37,179 bases of DNA, from assembly GCF_000934465.1 (NCBI RefSeq), contig NZ_JXWY01000013.1, positions 1 through 37,179 of the forward strand. Direction: 5' to 3'. Positions within the stretch are counted from its first letter, which is position 1; the number at the start of each line of letters is the position of its first letter. Of the stretch, positions 6,298 through 14,177 are shown piece after piece. A program made the position numbers and the translations under genes. The notes beneath the pieces are model-generated. The model saw only the letters and a program-made list of their open reading frames with translations, was not told the origin of the DNA and did no database searches. This DNA comes from Staphylococcus microti (GTDB lineage: Bacteria > Bacillota > Bacilli > Staphylococcales > Staphylococcaceae).

Positions 6298-6522
6298 ATG
6301 TCAAAAACATATTGGTACATGGACGACCTAATGAATGAGGTCGGCAGAGGTAGAAAGTGGATAAGAGACCATATTCTAGAAATACCTAGATTCAGAAAAG
6401 AAATTGAGGAGTTCAGTCATTTCCCAATCAACAACAACGATGAATATATGTTTGTCGGTAGCAAGATGAAAAAGTGGCTTGAAGAGAATTTTAAAGAGAT
6501 TGAGCGCTTCAAGTATATGTGA
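6298..6522 (+). CDS. DUF771 family protein
   Basis: A 74-residue protein; ATG 6298 is preferred over GTG 6289 because AAAGGA precedes it by ten bases. The pattern YWYMDDLMNEVGRGRKWIRDHIL...P.FRKEIEEF...VGSKMKKWLEENF matches DUF771, a short phage protein with a predicted excisionase-like/HTH fold. Common in the early region of staphylococcal and streptococcal phages. Overlaps the preceding stop by translational coupling distance. Confidence 0.75.
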   Translation: MSKTYWYMDDLMNEVGRGRKWIRDHILEIPRFRKEIEEFSHFPINNNDEYMFVGSKMKKWLEENFKEIERFKYM

Positions 6523-6537
6523 AAGGAGGTGGTTAAC

Positions 6538-6714
6538 ATGAAAGAGTTAACAGCAGTAGCGTTAATGCTTTCAGTAGCGTTTATTACAACGACAGTATTG
6601 GCGTTTGCGAACGTATACTTTACGACACTACTGTTCTGGGTACTCGTAACACAATTTTCGATGTACTTCGCTACACACTGGGTTTTCCGGCAATTAAAAA
6701 AGACTGATTGCTAA
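6538..6714 (+). CDS. Small two-span membrane protein
   Basis: A 58-residue protein from ATG 6538 behind AAAGGAGG. Two hydrophobic segments (LTAVALMLSVAFITTTVLAF and TTLLFWVLVTQFSMYFATHW) separated by NVYF, ending in a basic tail RQLKKTDC. No family recognised. Its last bases overlap a minus-strand terminator stem (6702-6734). Confidence 0.6.
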   Translation: MKELTAVALMLSVAFITTTVLAFANVYFTTLLFWVLVTQFSMYFATHWVFRQLKKTDC

Positions 6715-6734
6715 CAGCAATTAGCAAATCAGTC
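6696..6734 (-). terminator. Strong minus-strand terminator of RNA A
   Basis: On the minus strand GACTGATT plus GCTAA pairs with TTAGC plus AATCAGTC around a six-base loop, with one bulged base, followed directly by six U (6701-6696). On the plus strand no U-run follows, so it serves leftward transcription only. It lies four bases past the repeat-like sequence 6773-6738. Confidence 0.75.
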
Positions 6735-6737
6735 GAG

Positions 6738-6773
6738 GGAAGTTCATAACTAAAATTACAGAGTACTAAAATC
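6738..6773 (-). CRISPR. Solitary CRISPR-repeat-like sequence, locus A
   Basis: On the minus strand it begins GATTTTAGTACTCTGTAATT and continues TTAGTTATGA. Compared from memory with the SaCas9-type type II-A repeat (start GTTTTAGTACTCTGTAATTT, then TAGGTATGA), the first 29 positions differ at two. Bases 6751-6773 are the exact reverse complement of 36857-36879. There is no array, second repeat or cas gene nearby. Confidence 0.65.
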
Positions 6774-6891
6774 CATTAACGCAATAGCGTCATTTTAGAC
6801 TGCGTATTTCAGTATAAACTATGTCTAAAAAACCTAAGGGGTAAATTAGAATACCCCTATTATAACAGATTAGAGAGAGGATGCAAGTAGA

Positions 6892-7110
6892 ATGGCAAAT
6901 AAAAATTACATGACAGTGATGGAATATACAGCGTTAAAAGAATTAATTGTATCAGAAACTCGATTAAAAGATGAAAATCAAAAACTTAAAGAAAGAATTT
7001 CGGTCTTAGAGAGTTTGTATGATTACGAAAAGAGTACAAATGAAATGCTAAAGAAAGAGCTTGAAAGTCACACAGTTCTAGAATATGAGGAGGAACTTTT
7101 GGATGAGTAA
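6892..7110 (+). CDS. Coiled-coil protein of unknown function
   Basis: A 72-residue acidic protein. From residue 20 on it is one long predicted coiled coil (ETRLKDENQKLKERISVLESLYDYEKSTNEMLKKELE). SD GAGAGAGGA is rather far from ATG 6892. It overlaps the Gp157 gene start by eight bases and opens the recombination operon. Confidence 0.65.
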   Translation: MANKNYMTVMEYTALKELIVSETRLKDENQKLKERISVLESLYDYEKSTNEMLKKELESHTVLEYEEELLDE

Positions 7111-7588
7111 TATATTTGAAATTAACGAGCGTTACTTACAAGTCTTAGATATGTGGGACGATGTTGACCCACAACTGATTCAAGACACGTTAGACTCAAT
7201 TGAGTCAGAAATGCATGAGAAAGTCGATAACATTATTAAACTAAAGCGTTCCGTTGATGGTGATGTAGACGTAATTGACGCAGAGATTAAACGTTTACAG
7301 AAGATGAAAAAACAGAAAGAAAATCTGTCAGATAAGTTAAAAGGCTATCTAGCAATAATGCTTGAACAACGTGGTTTAAGAAAATACAAGACACCTACTA
7401 ATCATATTTACAAACGAAAGAATAAACCGAGTATTGTTGTTACTAATGAATCTTTAATCGATAAAGCATACTACATTCCACAACCACCAAAGTTAAACAA
7501 AAAGCAAATTGAAGAGGACATTAAAGCTGGTGTAGATGTTGAAGGCGCTGAACTAAGTGCGAGTGAAAGTTTGGTGATTCCAAAATGA
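7103..7588 (+). CDS. Siphovirus Gp157-family protein
   Basis: A 161-residue protein; ATG 7103 follows GAGGAGGAAC and is preferred over the upstream ATG 7085. Matches the Gp157 family of siphoviruses: acidic helical N-terminus (YLQVLDMWDDVDPQLIQDTLDSIESEMHEKVDNI), a coiled coil (AEIKRLQKMKKQKENLSDKLKGYLAIML), then a beta-rich tail (NHIYKRKNKPSIVVTNES...YYIPQPPKLNKKQIEEDIKAG). Usually encoded beside the single-strand annealing genes, as here; a role in phage recombination or resistance is suggested for the family. Confidence 0.85.
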   Translation: MSNIFEINERYLQVLDMWDDVDPQLIQDTLDSIESEMHEKVDNIIKLKRSVDGDVDVIDAEIKRLQKMKKQKENLSDKLKGYLAIMLEQRGLRKYKTPTNHIYKRKNKPSIVVTNESLIDKAYYIPQPPKLNKKQIEEDIKAGVDVEGAELSASESLVIPK

Positions 7589-8211
7589 AGAAATCCGAAT
7601 CAGTAATTGAGATAAATAAGGCGATGGTGGCATTTAGAAAAGAGGTCAAACAACCGATTAAAGATAAAAGTAATCCTTTCTTCAAATCTAAATACGTTCC
7701 CCTAGAGAACGTCGTAGAAGCCATTGACGAAGCTGCAACGCCTCATGGACTCTCTTACACACAATGGGCATTAAATGATGACAGTGGACGAATTGGTGTT
7801 GCTACAATGCTCATGCATGAAAGTGGCGAATATATAGAGTATGATCCTGTTTTTATGAACGCTGAAAAGAACACGCCACAAGGTGCTGGGTCACTAATTA
7901 GTTATTTAAAACGTTATTCATTATCGGCAATATTTGGAATTACCAGCGATCAAGATGATGACGGTAATGCAGCGAGTGGCAAGCAGAATAAAACAGACCC
8001 TAAAGTAAGCAACAAGACAGTAGGTATTTTGAAGCAAGAAGTACTTAATTTTGTAGAACTTATGAAGTCTCTAAATAAAGATGTGACGCAACAAAAAGCC
8101 GAAAAAGAATTTGGGATCCAGAGCTACACTTCAATGACAGAGCAACAAGCAGTTAACACAATAAACAAAATTAAAGCTATGGCCAAAAAATATAAGGAGA
8201 ATGAAAAATGA
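7585..8211 (+). CDS. erf: ERF-family single-strand annealing protein
   Basis: A 208-residue recombinase overlapping the Gp157 stop by four bases. The ERF core is visible: [31 protein letters not shown], then [10 protein letters not shown]...[15 protein letters not shown] and [21 protein letters not shown], with the acidic end DQDDDGN. It anneals complementary single strands during replication and repair of phage DNA, working with the SSB encoded next. The C-terminal third is a variable helical region. Confidence 0.92.
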   Translation: MKKSESVIEINKAMVAFRKEVKQPIKDKSNPFFKSKYVPLENVVEAIDEAATPHGLSYTQWALNDDSGRIGVATMLMHESGEYIEYDPVFMNAEKNTPQGAGSLISYLKRYSLSAIFGITSDQDDDGNAASGKQNKTDPKVSNKTVGILKQEVLNFVELMKSLNKDVTQQKAEKEFGIQSYTSMTEQQAVNTINKIKAMAKKYKENEK

Positions 8212-8645
8212 TTAATAGGACAACGTTAGTAGGTCGATTAATAAAAGACCCAGAATTCAGAACAACACCATCAGGTGTAAGTGTAGCGACTTTTACTCTC
8301 GCAGTGAATCGTACATTTACGAATGCGCAAGGAGAACGTGAAGCAGATTTTATTAACTGTGTTGTTTTCCGTAAACATGCTGAAAATGTTAATAATTTCT
8401 TATTCAAAGGTAGCCTTGCGGGTGTTGACGGACGATTACAGTCACGCAGTTACGAAAACCAAGAAGGTCGCCGTGTGTATGTCACTGAAGTTGTTTGTGA
8501 TAATGTTCAATTCCTTGAGCCAAAATCAGCAAACCAACAAAGCAATCAATCAAGACAATATGAAACGCAACCACCAAAAAGAGATAATCCTTTTGTGAAT
8601 GCAAACGGTCCAATTGATATACAAGATGAAACTTTGCCGTTTTAA
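8208..8645 (+). CDS. ssb: Single-stranded DNA-binding protein
   Basis: A 145-residue SSB with the OB-fold ([35 protein letters not shown]...[15 protein letters not shown]...[35 protein letters not shown], residues 1-107), a Gln/Asn-rich linker and the acidic tip DETLPF that recruits partner proteins. ATGA overlap with the ERF gene couples translation. Confidence 0.97.
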   Translation: MINRTTLVGRLIKDPEFRTTPSGVSVATFTLAVNRTFTNAQGEREADFINCVVFRKHAENVNNFLFKGSLAGVDGRLQSRSYENQEGRRVYVTEVVCDNVQFLEPKSANQQSNQSRQYETQPPKRDNPFVNANGPIDIQDETLPF

Positions 8646-8666
8646 GCCGCTTAGTGAGGCGATAAC

Positions 8667-9338
8667 ATGCAGTGGATAGATAAATATCAAAAACAAGATA
8701 ACGGCTTGTACAATGTCGTTATACGCAATGTAGAGTTATCTGATAAAGACTTACTTATTTTGGATAACGGGCTTGACGTAGAAGTCGAGGTCAAGCCCGT
8801 TGATCCGTACGCAATAACTGACAAGCAAAGACGAAAGATATTCGCCTTGTGCAATGATATCGAGGAGTACACAGGACAACCTAGAGAATATATGCGCCAA
8901 CTTTTCATAGAATATGTGTCATTTGTCGAAGGGTACGAAAGACTTTCGTTAAGCGATTGTAGCAGGACACAGGCTAGTAAAATCATAGAAGTTATTTTGG
9001 ACTGGATATTCCACAACAATATCCCACTCAATTATAGAACGAGCAATTTGCTTAAGAATGACAAAGCCTTTCTATATTGGTCTACGGTTAATCGAAATTG
9101 TGTGATTTGTGGCAAGCCACACAGCGATTTAGCACATTACGAAGCAGTAGGACGTGGACGTGATAGAACTAAGATAAATCATTATGACAATAAAGTATTG
9201 GCATTGTGCAGAGACCATCACACGGAGCAACATGCGATTGGTATTAAAAGCTTCAATGAGAAATACCATTTGCAAGACAGCTGGGTCAAAGTTGATGATC
9301 GATTGAACAAAATGCTGAAAGGAGAGAAAAATGACTGA
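8667..9338 (+). CDS. HNHc-type phage nuclease
   Basis: A 223-residue protein of the putative HNHc nuclease family of staphylococcal phages. The C-terminal half carries the zinc/HNH module: NCVICGKPHSDLAHYEAVGRG, then LALCRDHHTEQHAIG with paired Cys and His residues. The N-terminal half (residues 1-90) is helical with no known domain. Located between ssb and the replication initiator, consistent with a recombination or replication-fork nuclease. Confidence 0.88.
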   Translation: MQWIDKYQKQDNGLYNVVIRNVELSDKDLLILDNGLDVEVEVKPVDPYAITDKQRRKIFALCNDIEEYTGQPREYMRQLFIEYVSFVEGYERLSLSDCSRTQASKIIEVILDWIFHNNIPLNYRTSNLLKNDKAFLYWSTVNRNCVICGKPHSDLAHYEAVGRGRDRTKINHYDNKVLALCRDHHTEQHAIGIKSFNEKYHLQDSWVKVDDRLNKMLKGEKND

Positions 9339-10128
9339 CATAACATGGATTAAGTTAAAGGTTGGTATGTTCGATGATAGCAAGATTAAGTACATTGAAT
9401 CATTGCCAGAACGTGACACGATAATAACTGTTTGGGTCAAGTTTTTAACACTTGCTGGTAAGTATAACGAGCATGGTTACATTATGTTATCTGAAAACCT
9501 ACCGTACAATGCCGAAATGTTAGCTAATGAATTTAATAGACCTATCAATTCAATTCGGTTAGCACTTCAAACATTTCAAACGCTAGGTATGGTTGAAGAT
9601 GTTCAAGGTGTTTACAAAGTTAAAAACTGGGATAAACATCAAAGTCTAGATAGTAAAAGTAAACATAATGAGAAAAATAGACTTAGACAACAACGTTATA
9701 GAGAGCGAAAAAAGCAAGAGCAGTTAGAAAATAACGTTACCGTAACGTTACGTAACGATACAGAAGAAGAAAAAGAAGAAGAAAAAGAAGAAGATAAGAA
9801 TAAGAAAGAGAAGAAGAATAAAGAAGACGACGTCTTTGCAAATGCAATAAATTACGTCATCACATTCTTGGATAACAACATTACTCCTAATCAAGTCGAA
9901 CAAATCGGATATGCTGTTGATGACATTGGAGCAAATGCTGATGAAGTTGTTGAAGTGGCAGTTGATTATACAAAAAACAAAGGTGCTCATGTTGGGTATC
10001 TCATCACAGTATTAAACAACTGGGCGAAAGAGAATGTAAAAACAAGAGAGGATGCTTTAAACAAGATTAAACCTAAAAAGCAATCGTCTATTGAAGATTA
10101 CAAGAAGAAATTGGGTGATGATGAATGA
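9331..10128 (+). CDS. Replisome organizer / DnaD-like initiator
   Basis: A 265-residue replication initiator. Residues 1-115 match the phage replisome organizer N-terminal winged helix (WIKLKVGMFDDSKIKYIESLPERDTIITVWVKFLTLAGKYNEHG). A highly charged Glu/Lys linker follows (about residues 145-168), then a DnaB_2/DnaD-type domain (ANAINYVITFLDNNITPNQVEQIGYAVDDI...GAHVGYLITVLNNWAKENV). It should melt the origin and recruit the helicase loader and DnaB encoded next. Three iteron-like repeats lie inside the gene (9732-9761). Confidence 0.9.
   Translation: MTDITWIKLKVGMFDDSKIKYIESLPERDTIITVWVKFLTLAGKYNEHGYIMLSENLPYNAEMLANEFNRPINSIRLALQTFQTLGMVEDVQGVYKVKNWDKHQSLDSKSKHNEKNRLRQQRYRERKKQEQLENNVTVTLRNDTEEEKEEEKEEDKNKKEKKNKEDDVFANAINYVITFLDNNITPNQVEQIGYAVDDIGANADEVVEVAVDYTKNKGAHVGYLITVLNNWAKENVKTREDALNKIKPKKQSSIEDYKKKLGDDE
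9732..9761. repeat. Iteron-like repeats (candidate replication origin)
   Basis: Three 9-bp direct repeats, TAACGTTAC (9732-9740), TAACGTTAC (9743-9751) and TAACGATAC (9753-9761), spaced about one helical turn. They are followed by a ~70-bp purine-only-biased A/G tract that could unwind. Origins inside the initiator gene are common in Gram-positive phages. The iteron-plus-unwinding-tract layout supports an origin; function is inferred. Confidence 0.6.
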
Positions 10129-10466
10129 AAAAGCGAGAAGCACTTCACATCGTTGAAATCGTATCTGAAACATACAATATGCCTTTTGACGAAAAGAAAA
10201 TTGATATATGGATTAGCGTTTTGACTAAAGAAGGTGACTACAATCAGTCTTTGAAAAAACTTTATAACTTCATCAAACAAAGTAAGTACAAACCAACTGT
10301 TTCGGATGTATTAGCGATTAAGCCTAAAACGTTTGTACCAGATAAAGTACCTGTTGAAGAAACACATCAGTACAAATTAGAGCATGATCCTGCGTATAAA
10401 AAAGAATATGAAGAGGTTAGAGATAAAGCTAGAGCTTTCATCAAGGAGTTGCGTAGTAATGATTAA
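10125..10466 (+). CDS. Helicase loader (G39P-like)
   Basis: A 113-residue protein between initiator and DnaB, overlapping the former by four bases. The pattern ALHIVEIVSETYNMPFDEKKIDIWISVLTKEGDYNQSLKKLYNFIKQSKYKPTVSDVLAIKP fits the SPP1 G39P loader/inhibitor family: helical N-terminal domain and a disordered charged C-terminus (EYEEVRDKARAFIKEL) that binds the helicase. It should deliver DnaB to the origin. Confidence 0.8.
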   Translation: MKKREALHIVEIVSETYNMPFDEKKIDIWISVLTKEGDYNQSLKKLYNFIKQSKYKPTVSDVLAIKPKTFVPDKVPVEETHQYKLEHDPAYKKEYEEVRDKARAFIKELRSND

Positions 10467-11697
10467 CCGTTTGAGCACAGAAGAATCAATTTTGTGCAAC
10501 TTGATGAAGCACCCAGACTTATTTGCAAAGTTTAAGTTGAAAGCATACATGTTCGTCGATGAAGATGTTAAAACAATTGTCAGTTACATTCTTGATGTCG
10601 GTAAAGTCAACCCGAACGAAATCTATTTTAAGTGCAGAGATGAGCAAGACTTTGTTGATGTTAACCGCTTCACGCAAATTAGTAAGTCGAATGGAACCGA
10701 CCCAGCGTTTTTCATGAGTGACCAAATCAACTTGCTGAATGATTACGTGACTCGTAAAGCTGTAGAGTGCTCTCAACAGTTTTTAAACAAACCAAGCAAA
10801 GCAGAATACTTATATTTACTTGATGAATTGAACAAGTTGAAAGATGTGACTATAGAACAAGGTAGTAAGACAGATGATTTTTTAGCGGAAGTTATGGAAT
10901 CAGTGTTGAGTGATAAGCCTAAAGAGTTGATTAAAACTGGCTATGGTTTGCTGGATTACAAGATACACGGCTTTGAAAAAGGACAGTTGAATGTTATTGC
11001 TGCTCGCCCTTCTGTCGGCAAAACTGGTTTTGCATTAAACACGATGTGGAACATTGCGAAAGCTGGATATGAAGTATCATTCTTTAGCTTGGAAACAACT
11101 GGGAACCTTGTTGTGGAGCGTTTAGTTTCGATGATTGAAGGCATTCCCTTGTCCAATATCAAGCGACCAAACGAATTAAGCACAGATGATACGAACAAGG
11201 TTATGAGTGGTTTGAACAAGATAAAACAATTGAACATAAATATCTTTGATGAGAGTCAGTTAACCCCCTCAAGGATACGTGAACAAGCTTCTAAAGAATC
11301 AGATAAGCCCCAAGTGATATTTATAGACTATCTGCAGTTGATGACGTCTGACACACCTTCTAACGACAGACGTGTAGATGTTGAGAAGATAAGCCGCGAC
11401 CTTAAAATCATAGCGAATGAGACAGGATGCGTCGTAGTGTTGCTATCGCAATTGAATAGGGGCGTAGAGTCACGTAATGATAAACGACCGATGATGAGCG
11501 ACTTGAAAGAGTCGGGCGGTATTGAAGCGGACGCAAGCATGATATTTATGTTGTACCGTGATGACTACTACAATCGTGATGATGTTACAGATGAAGATAA
11601 GTCAGAATTAGAAGTGAACGTTGCTAAAAACAAAGATGGTTCAACTGGTGTTGTTAAGTTTGAATACTATAAATCGACGCAGAGGTTTTTCACATGA
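10459..11697 (+). CDS. dnaB: DnaB-like replicative helicase
   Basis: A 412-residue hexameric helicase from ATG 10459 (AAGGAG ten bases upstream), overlapping the loader gene by eight bases. The N-terminal DnaB domain (TEESILCNLMKHPDLFAKFKLK) is followed by the RecA-like ATPase: Walker A ARPSVGKT (Lys about 188), FSLETTGN, Walker B VIFIDYLQLM, motif VVLLSQLNRGVE and DLKESGGIEADAS. It unwinds the fork during phage replication. Confidence 0.97.
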   Translation: MINRLSTEESILCNLMKHPDLFAKFKLKAYMFVDEDVKTIVSYILDVGKVNPNEIYFKCRDEQDFVDVNRFTQISKSNGTDPAFFMSDQINLLNDYVTRKAVECSQQFLNKPSKAEYLYLLDELNKLKDVTIEQGSKTDDFLAEVMESVLSDKPKELIKTGYGLLDYKIHGFEKGQLNVIAARPSVGKTGFALNTMWNIAKAGYEVSFFSLETTGNLVVERLVSMIEGIPLSNIKRPNELSTDDTNKVMSGLNKIKQLNINIFDESQLTPSRIREQASKESDKPQVIFIDYLQLMTSDTPSNDRRVDVEKISRDLKIIANETGCVVVLLSQLNRGVESRNDKRPMMSDLKESGGIEADASMIFMLYRDDYYNRDDVTDEDKSELEVNVAKNKDGSTGVVKFEYYKSTQRFFT

Positions 11698-11933
11698 CGG
11701 TATTAGAATTCAAAGACTTTTTAGGATACCTGTTCAGCGTTGAATACAGCGACGATACACGCATGCAATTAAAAATGGTGCAATTGGGTTGGGCGGTGGA
11801 TAGATTGCTTGTGAGCGAGCGTATCAGTCCATTTGATGATTATGACGAAGTAAGTAAATTGATTTTCAATGAACTAGATGTAAATCAGAGGTGTAAAGAT
11901 GACAGAGACAGAGTTGCAAAAGAAGATTATTGA
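11694..11933 (+). CDS. Small replication-region protein of unknown function
   Basis: A 79-residue acidic protein overlapping dnaB by four bases and the VRR-NUC gene by 35 bases. Visible pattern: FKDFLGYLFSVEYSDDTRMQLKMVQLGWAVDRLL, amphipathic helices, no motif I recognise. The tight overlaps suggest coupled translation with its neighbours. Confidence 0.65.
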   Translation: MTVLEFKDFLGYLFSVEYSDDTRMQLKMVQLGWAVDRLLVSERISPFDDYDEVSKLIFNELDVNQRCKDDRDRVAKEDY

Positions 11934-12204
11934 AAATTTGAATAATTCTGATTGTAAGGTGTGGCGTGCGAATGCTGGGAAGTTGCGCGTTGGTAGAAGA
12001 ACTGTACAACTTCTGCCAAAAGGCTTCCCAGATGTGTTCGGTGTGAGGTTGAGCGATGGCAAGTTTGTAGCCATTGAAATTAAAAAGCCATTTGGAAAAT
12101 TATCAGACGAACAGATTGAATTCGCCAAGTGGGCGCAAGAAAACAAAATAGTTTACGGCGTTGCTCGTAGTGTCGACGACGCATTAAAAATTATCGAGGA
12201 GTGA
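11899..12204 (+). CDS. VRR-NUC domain nuclease
   Basis: A 101-residue stand-alone VRR-NUC (PD-(D/E)xK) nuclease. The active site is GFPDVFGVRLSDGKFVAIEIKKPFGKLSDEQ: Asp of PD, Glu and Lys of EIK, then the conserved Q of the last helix. Related phage proteins cut structured DNA such as Holliday junctions. It lies behind dnaB and likely acts in recombination or repair of replicated DNA. Confidence 0.9.
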   Translation: MTETELQKKIIENLNNSDCKVWRANAGKLRVGRRTVQLLPKGFPDVFGVRLSDGKFVAIEIKKPFGKLSDEQIEFAKWAQENKIVYGVARSVDDALKIIEE

Positions 12205-12209
12205 AGCTT

Positions 12210-12908
12210 ATGCTAGATTTACCAAGAATACCAAAGGATAGATCAAGAAAGTATGAATATAAAGGGCAGAAGGTTAGTTTGAATCAAATGGCTAAGTATA
12301 CAGGTTTTGAACCCGCTACAATTCGACAGAGATTACGTAATGGATCCAATGTATCAGATATACTCAAATCAAAAAAATCATTAAAATTAAACTTAACAGA
12401 AGAACAAATAAAGAAAAAGGTTAGTAAAAGTTTAACCGAGAAAATAATTGAAGAACGCGTATTAAACGGGTGGGACTTAGATTTAGCAGTAGAACTTAGC
12501 CCTTTATTTGTAGGACCCGTAGACAATATCGTGTACAAAACGACAACAGGTGGCATTGATATTGAAGTGCCTTATGAAAAGATACTAGAGCTTGAGAAGT
12601 TTGGCGTATCAGCAAAGGCCATAAGTATACGTGTAGGAAGAGGACAGTCGTTAGAAGAAGCTCTGAATCCACAGTTAGAAGGCGATGAAGTTGACGGTAT
12701 CGACTATGAAAGGTTAGACGACCTTAATAGGGATGTAACTAAAGCGGCATTACGACGTTACAGAGCAGAAAAGAGACGTAAGTCAAAGCCTCATCTGGAC
12801 ACAGTGCCTCAAAAACACAAGATTAGCGATTATGGTAGATATTTGATGAGCAGACCAGCGATAGCAAGACAGAAAACTGATTTGTATGGCAACGTTCAAT
12901 TTATTTAG
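12210..12908 (+). CDS. Helix-turn-helix-rich protein of unknown function
   Basis: A 232-residue basic protein; ATG 12210 after GAGGAG is preferred over GTG 12201. Two related motifs are visible: KVSLNQMAKYTGFEPATIRQRLRNGSNVSDIL (about residues 20-52) and YEKILELEKFGVSAKAISIRVGRGQSLEEALNPQ (about 118-152). Both resemble the short HTH-like unit of staphylococcal phage SA1788-type proteins. The C-terminus is Arg/Lys-rich (RRYRAEKRRKSKPH). Probably DNA-binding; function not established. Confidence 0.6.
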   Translation: MLDLPRIPKDRSRKYEYKGQKVSLNQMAKYTGFEPATIRQRLRNGSNVSDILKSKKSLKLNLTEEQIKKKVSKSLTEKIIEERVLNGWDLDLAVELSPLFVGPVDNIVYKTTTGGIDIEVPYEKILELEKFGVSAKAISIRVGRGQSLEEALNPQLEGDEVDGIDYERLDDLNRDVTKAALRRYRAEKRRKSKPHLDTVPQKHKISDYGRYLMSRPAIARQKTDLYGNVQFI

Positions 12909-12921
12909 AGGAGTGATCAAC

Positions 12922-13332
12922 ATGGAGAAGTTGAAAATCGGAAATAGAGTGAAAGTGATTATTAAAAACGGTTTCTTCTTAGGAGAAGTATTGAATTCGT
13001 ATCCTGATAATTTTTATATACGCACAGATGAAGGGTTTACGACTTACGTTCCTTATGACTCTGATTGGGAGAAGATTCCGTCTAGTAAAAAGATTGAGTA
13101 TAACAATAGTGTTAATAGCCCGATACATTACAACTATGGAAAAATCGAAGTTATTGACTTTATAGACCAAGTAACAAGCCCTTATTCATCATATTTGGCG
13201 TTTATGATAGGTAACGTTATCAAATATGTTGCGAGAGCACCATTTAAGAATGAAATTGAGGACTTGAAGAAAGCAAGATGGTATTTAGATCGTGCTATTG
13301 AAAAGTGGGAGGAGAAAGCTAATGCAAAGTAA
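12922..13332 (+). CDS. DUF3310 protein (nucleotide kinase-like)
   Basis: A 136-residue protein from ATG 12922 behind AGAGGAG. Residues 1-50 look like a KOW/SH3-type barrel (LKIGNRVKVIIKNGFFLGEVLNSYPDNFYIRTDEGF). Residues 60-130 match DUF3310 (NSPIHYNYGKIEVIDFIDQV...MIGNVIKYVARAPFKNEIEDLKKARWYLDRAIEK), a phage family of unproven function related to T7 nucleotide kinase. Confidence 0.85.
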   Translation: MEKLKIGNRVKVIIKNGFFLGEVLNSYPDNFYIRTDEGFTTYVPYDSDWEKIPSSKKIEYNNSVNSPIHYNYGKIEVIDFIDQVTSPYSSYLAFMIGNVIKYVARAPFKNEIEDLKKARWYLDRAIEKWEEKANAK

Positions 13333-13561
13333 ATATGGCTTTCTGCACAGCTATCGTTTGTACGATTGTTTAAACGCTATGGTTTGTCTTGTCATACCGA
13401 GTGAAGATTATGTTCGTGTTTTAGGGTACGGTCCGTATTTCAAAAAATTCGATGGAACGTATAGCATGAAAGAATTTGATGAGTTTAAGCGAAAACACAA
13501 TCTTTCTACGAGAGATGAAGGTTTAATCTCAACATTAAAAAGGTTGCAAGAGCGCTTATGA
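13322..13561 (+). CDS. Small hypothetical protein
   Basis: A 79-residue protein from ATG 13322 (GGGAGGAG upstream), overlapping the DUF3310 gene by 11 bases. Contains YGFLHSYRLYDCLNAMVCLV and a helical C-terminus rich in Lys/Arg/Glu. Two Cys residues but no metal motif. Family not recognised. Confidence 0.6.
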   Translation: MQSKYGFLHSYRLYDCLNAMVCLVIPSEDYVRVLGYGPYFKKFDGTYSMKEFDEFKRKHNLSTRDEGLISTLKRLQERL

Positions 13562-13779
13562 TCAACACAGTAAATGACAAGAAGTGCACACGTGATTTAT
13601 CAGACAGCGTAAAACAACGTTACAAAATAAACACGGTTGGCAAGTCGCCAACACAAATACAGAAAGAACTTGCACATCGTGGTGTGAATGGCTTTGTAGT
13701 AAAGGTTAGCTACAACAAAGTTACTATGCTGGTTGAACGTAGCAAAGTTAAAAAGAATAGGGAGATGATTCGTAAATGA
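13558..13779 (+). CDS. Small basic hypothetical protein
   Basis: A 73-residue strongly basic protein overlapping the previous gene by four bases. Pattern SVKQRYKINTVGKSPTQIQKELAHRGVNGFVVKVSYNKVTMLVERSK suggests a small alpha/beta fold. No family recognised. Confidence 0.6.
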   Translation: MINTVNDKKCTRDLSDSVKQRYKINTVGKSPTQIQKELAHRGVNGFVVKVSYNKVTMLVERSKVKKNREMIRK

Positions 13780-14159
13780 AAAAGCTAATTGCAGTTTTAC
13801 TAGGTGCAACAATTTTATTAGGTGCTTGTTCGCAAGCTGAAAGAGTTAGTTATAACCTTTCGGAGGAGTCAGACAACTTTAACACAGTCAGAAAAATTAC
13901 AGTGATCAACGCGATTAAGCAAGACATCATTTTTCAAATGTCTGGACGTATGTCTATTAAAGCAGATACAGGAGATAATCAATTGGAAGTCGTAGTTGAA
14001 AAACAGAACGGCGAATATCAAAAGCACATTATTGGGTTGTCGGACAATGTATCTTATGTTGTTGAAGATGTCACTACAAAAAATGTAAGTAAGTACCAAT
14101 ACGAAATTAATTACAACCCAAAGATGTGGGTACCAGCAAAACCAGATTATAAAGATTAA
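13776..14159 (+). CDS. Prophage lipoprotein
   Basis: A 127-residue lipoprotein. Signal peptide MKKLIAVLLGATILLGAC with lipobox LLGAC, Cys at residue 18. The mature part is a small beta-rich domain (ITVINAIKQDIIFQMSGRMSIKADTGDNQLEVVVEKQNGEYQKHIIGLS) typical of a lipoprotein family found in staphylococcal and other Gram-positive phages. Anchored outside the membrane; it could act in superinfection exclusion, but no function is proved for the family. Confidence 0.88.
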   Translation: MKKLIAVLLGATILLGACSQAERVSYNLSEESDNFNTVRKITVINAIKQDIIFQMSGRMSIKADTGDNQLEVVVEKQNGEYQKHIIGLSDNVSYVVEDVTTKNVSKYQYEINYNPKMWVPAKPDYKD

Positions 14160-14177
14160 TAAGGAGAGTGAGCGAAG

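Larger units (their letters stand above)
6696..6852 (-). ncRNA. Candidate RNA A: structured RNA with CRISPR-repeat-like segment
   Basis: No gene on either strand fits here. On the minus strand a promoter TTGCAT (6886-6881), 16 bp, perfect TATAAT (6864-6859) would start near 6852. A second -10-like TATACT at 6816-6811 would start near 6804, about 30 bases before the repeat. The RNA would contain hairpins GGGGTA/TACCCC, TTTTAGAC/GTCTAAAA and ACGC/GCGT, then the repeat-like segment 6773-6738, then the terminator. The layout spacer-like region, repeat, terminator resembles a solitary spacer-repeat unit. Read on the plus strand it could instead mimic a tracrRNA, but the terminator evidence favours minus. 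Confidence 0.6.

Noticed and set aside
6738-6773. Locus A as part of a true CRISPR array
   Set aside because: Only one repeat at the site, no second repeat at spacer distance and no cas genes in the window.
6751-6870. Locus A as a plus-strand tracrRNA
   Set aside because: Not excluded, but the anti-repeat has no bulge, the plus-strand hairpin GGGGTA/TACCCC lacks a good U-run, and the minus strand has the stronger promoter and terminator.
9748-9990. Minus-strand open frame rich in Phe over the initiator gene
   Set aside because: It is the shadow of the Glu/Lys linker of the replication initiator (GAA/AAG codons read backwards) and has no SD.
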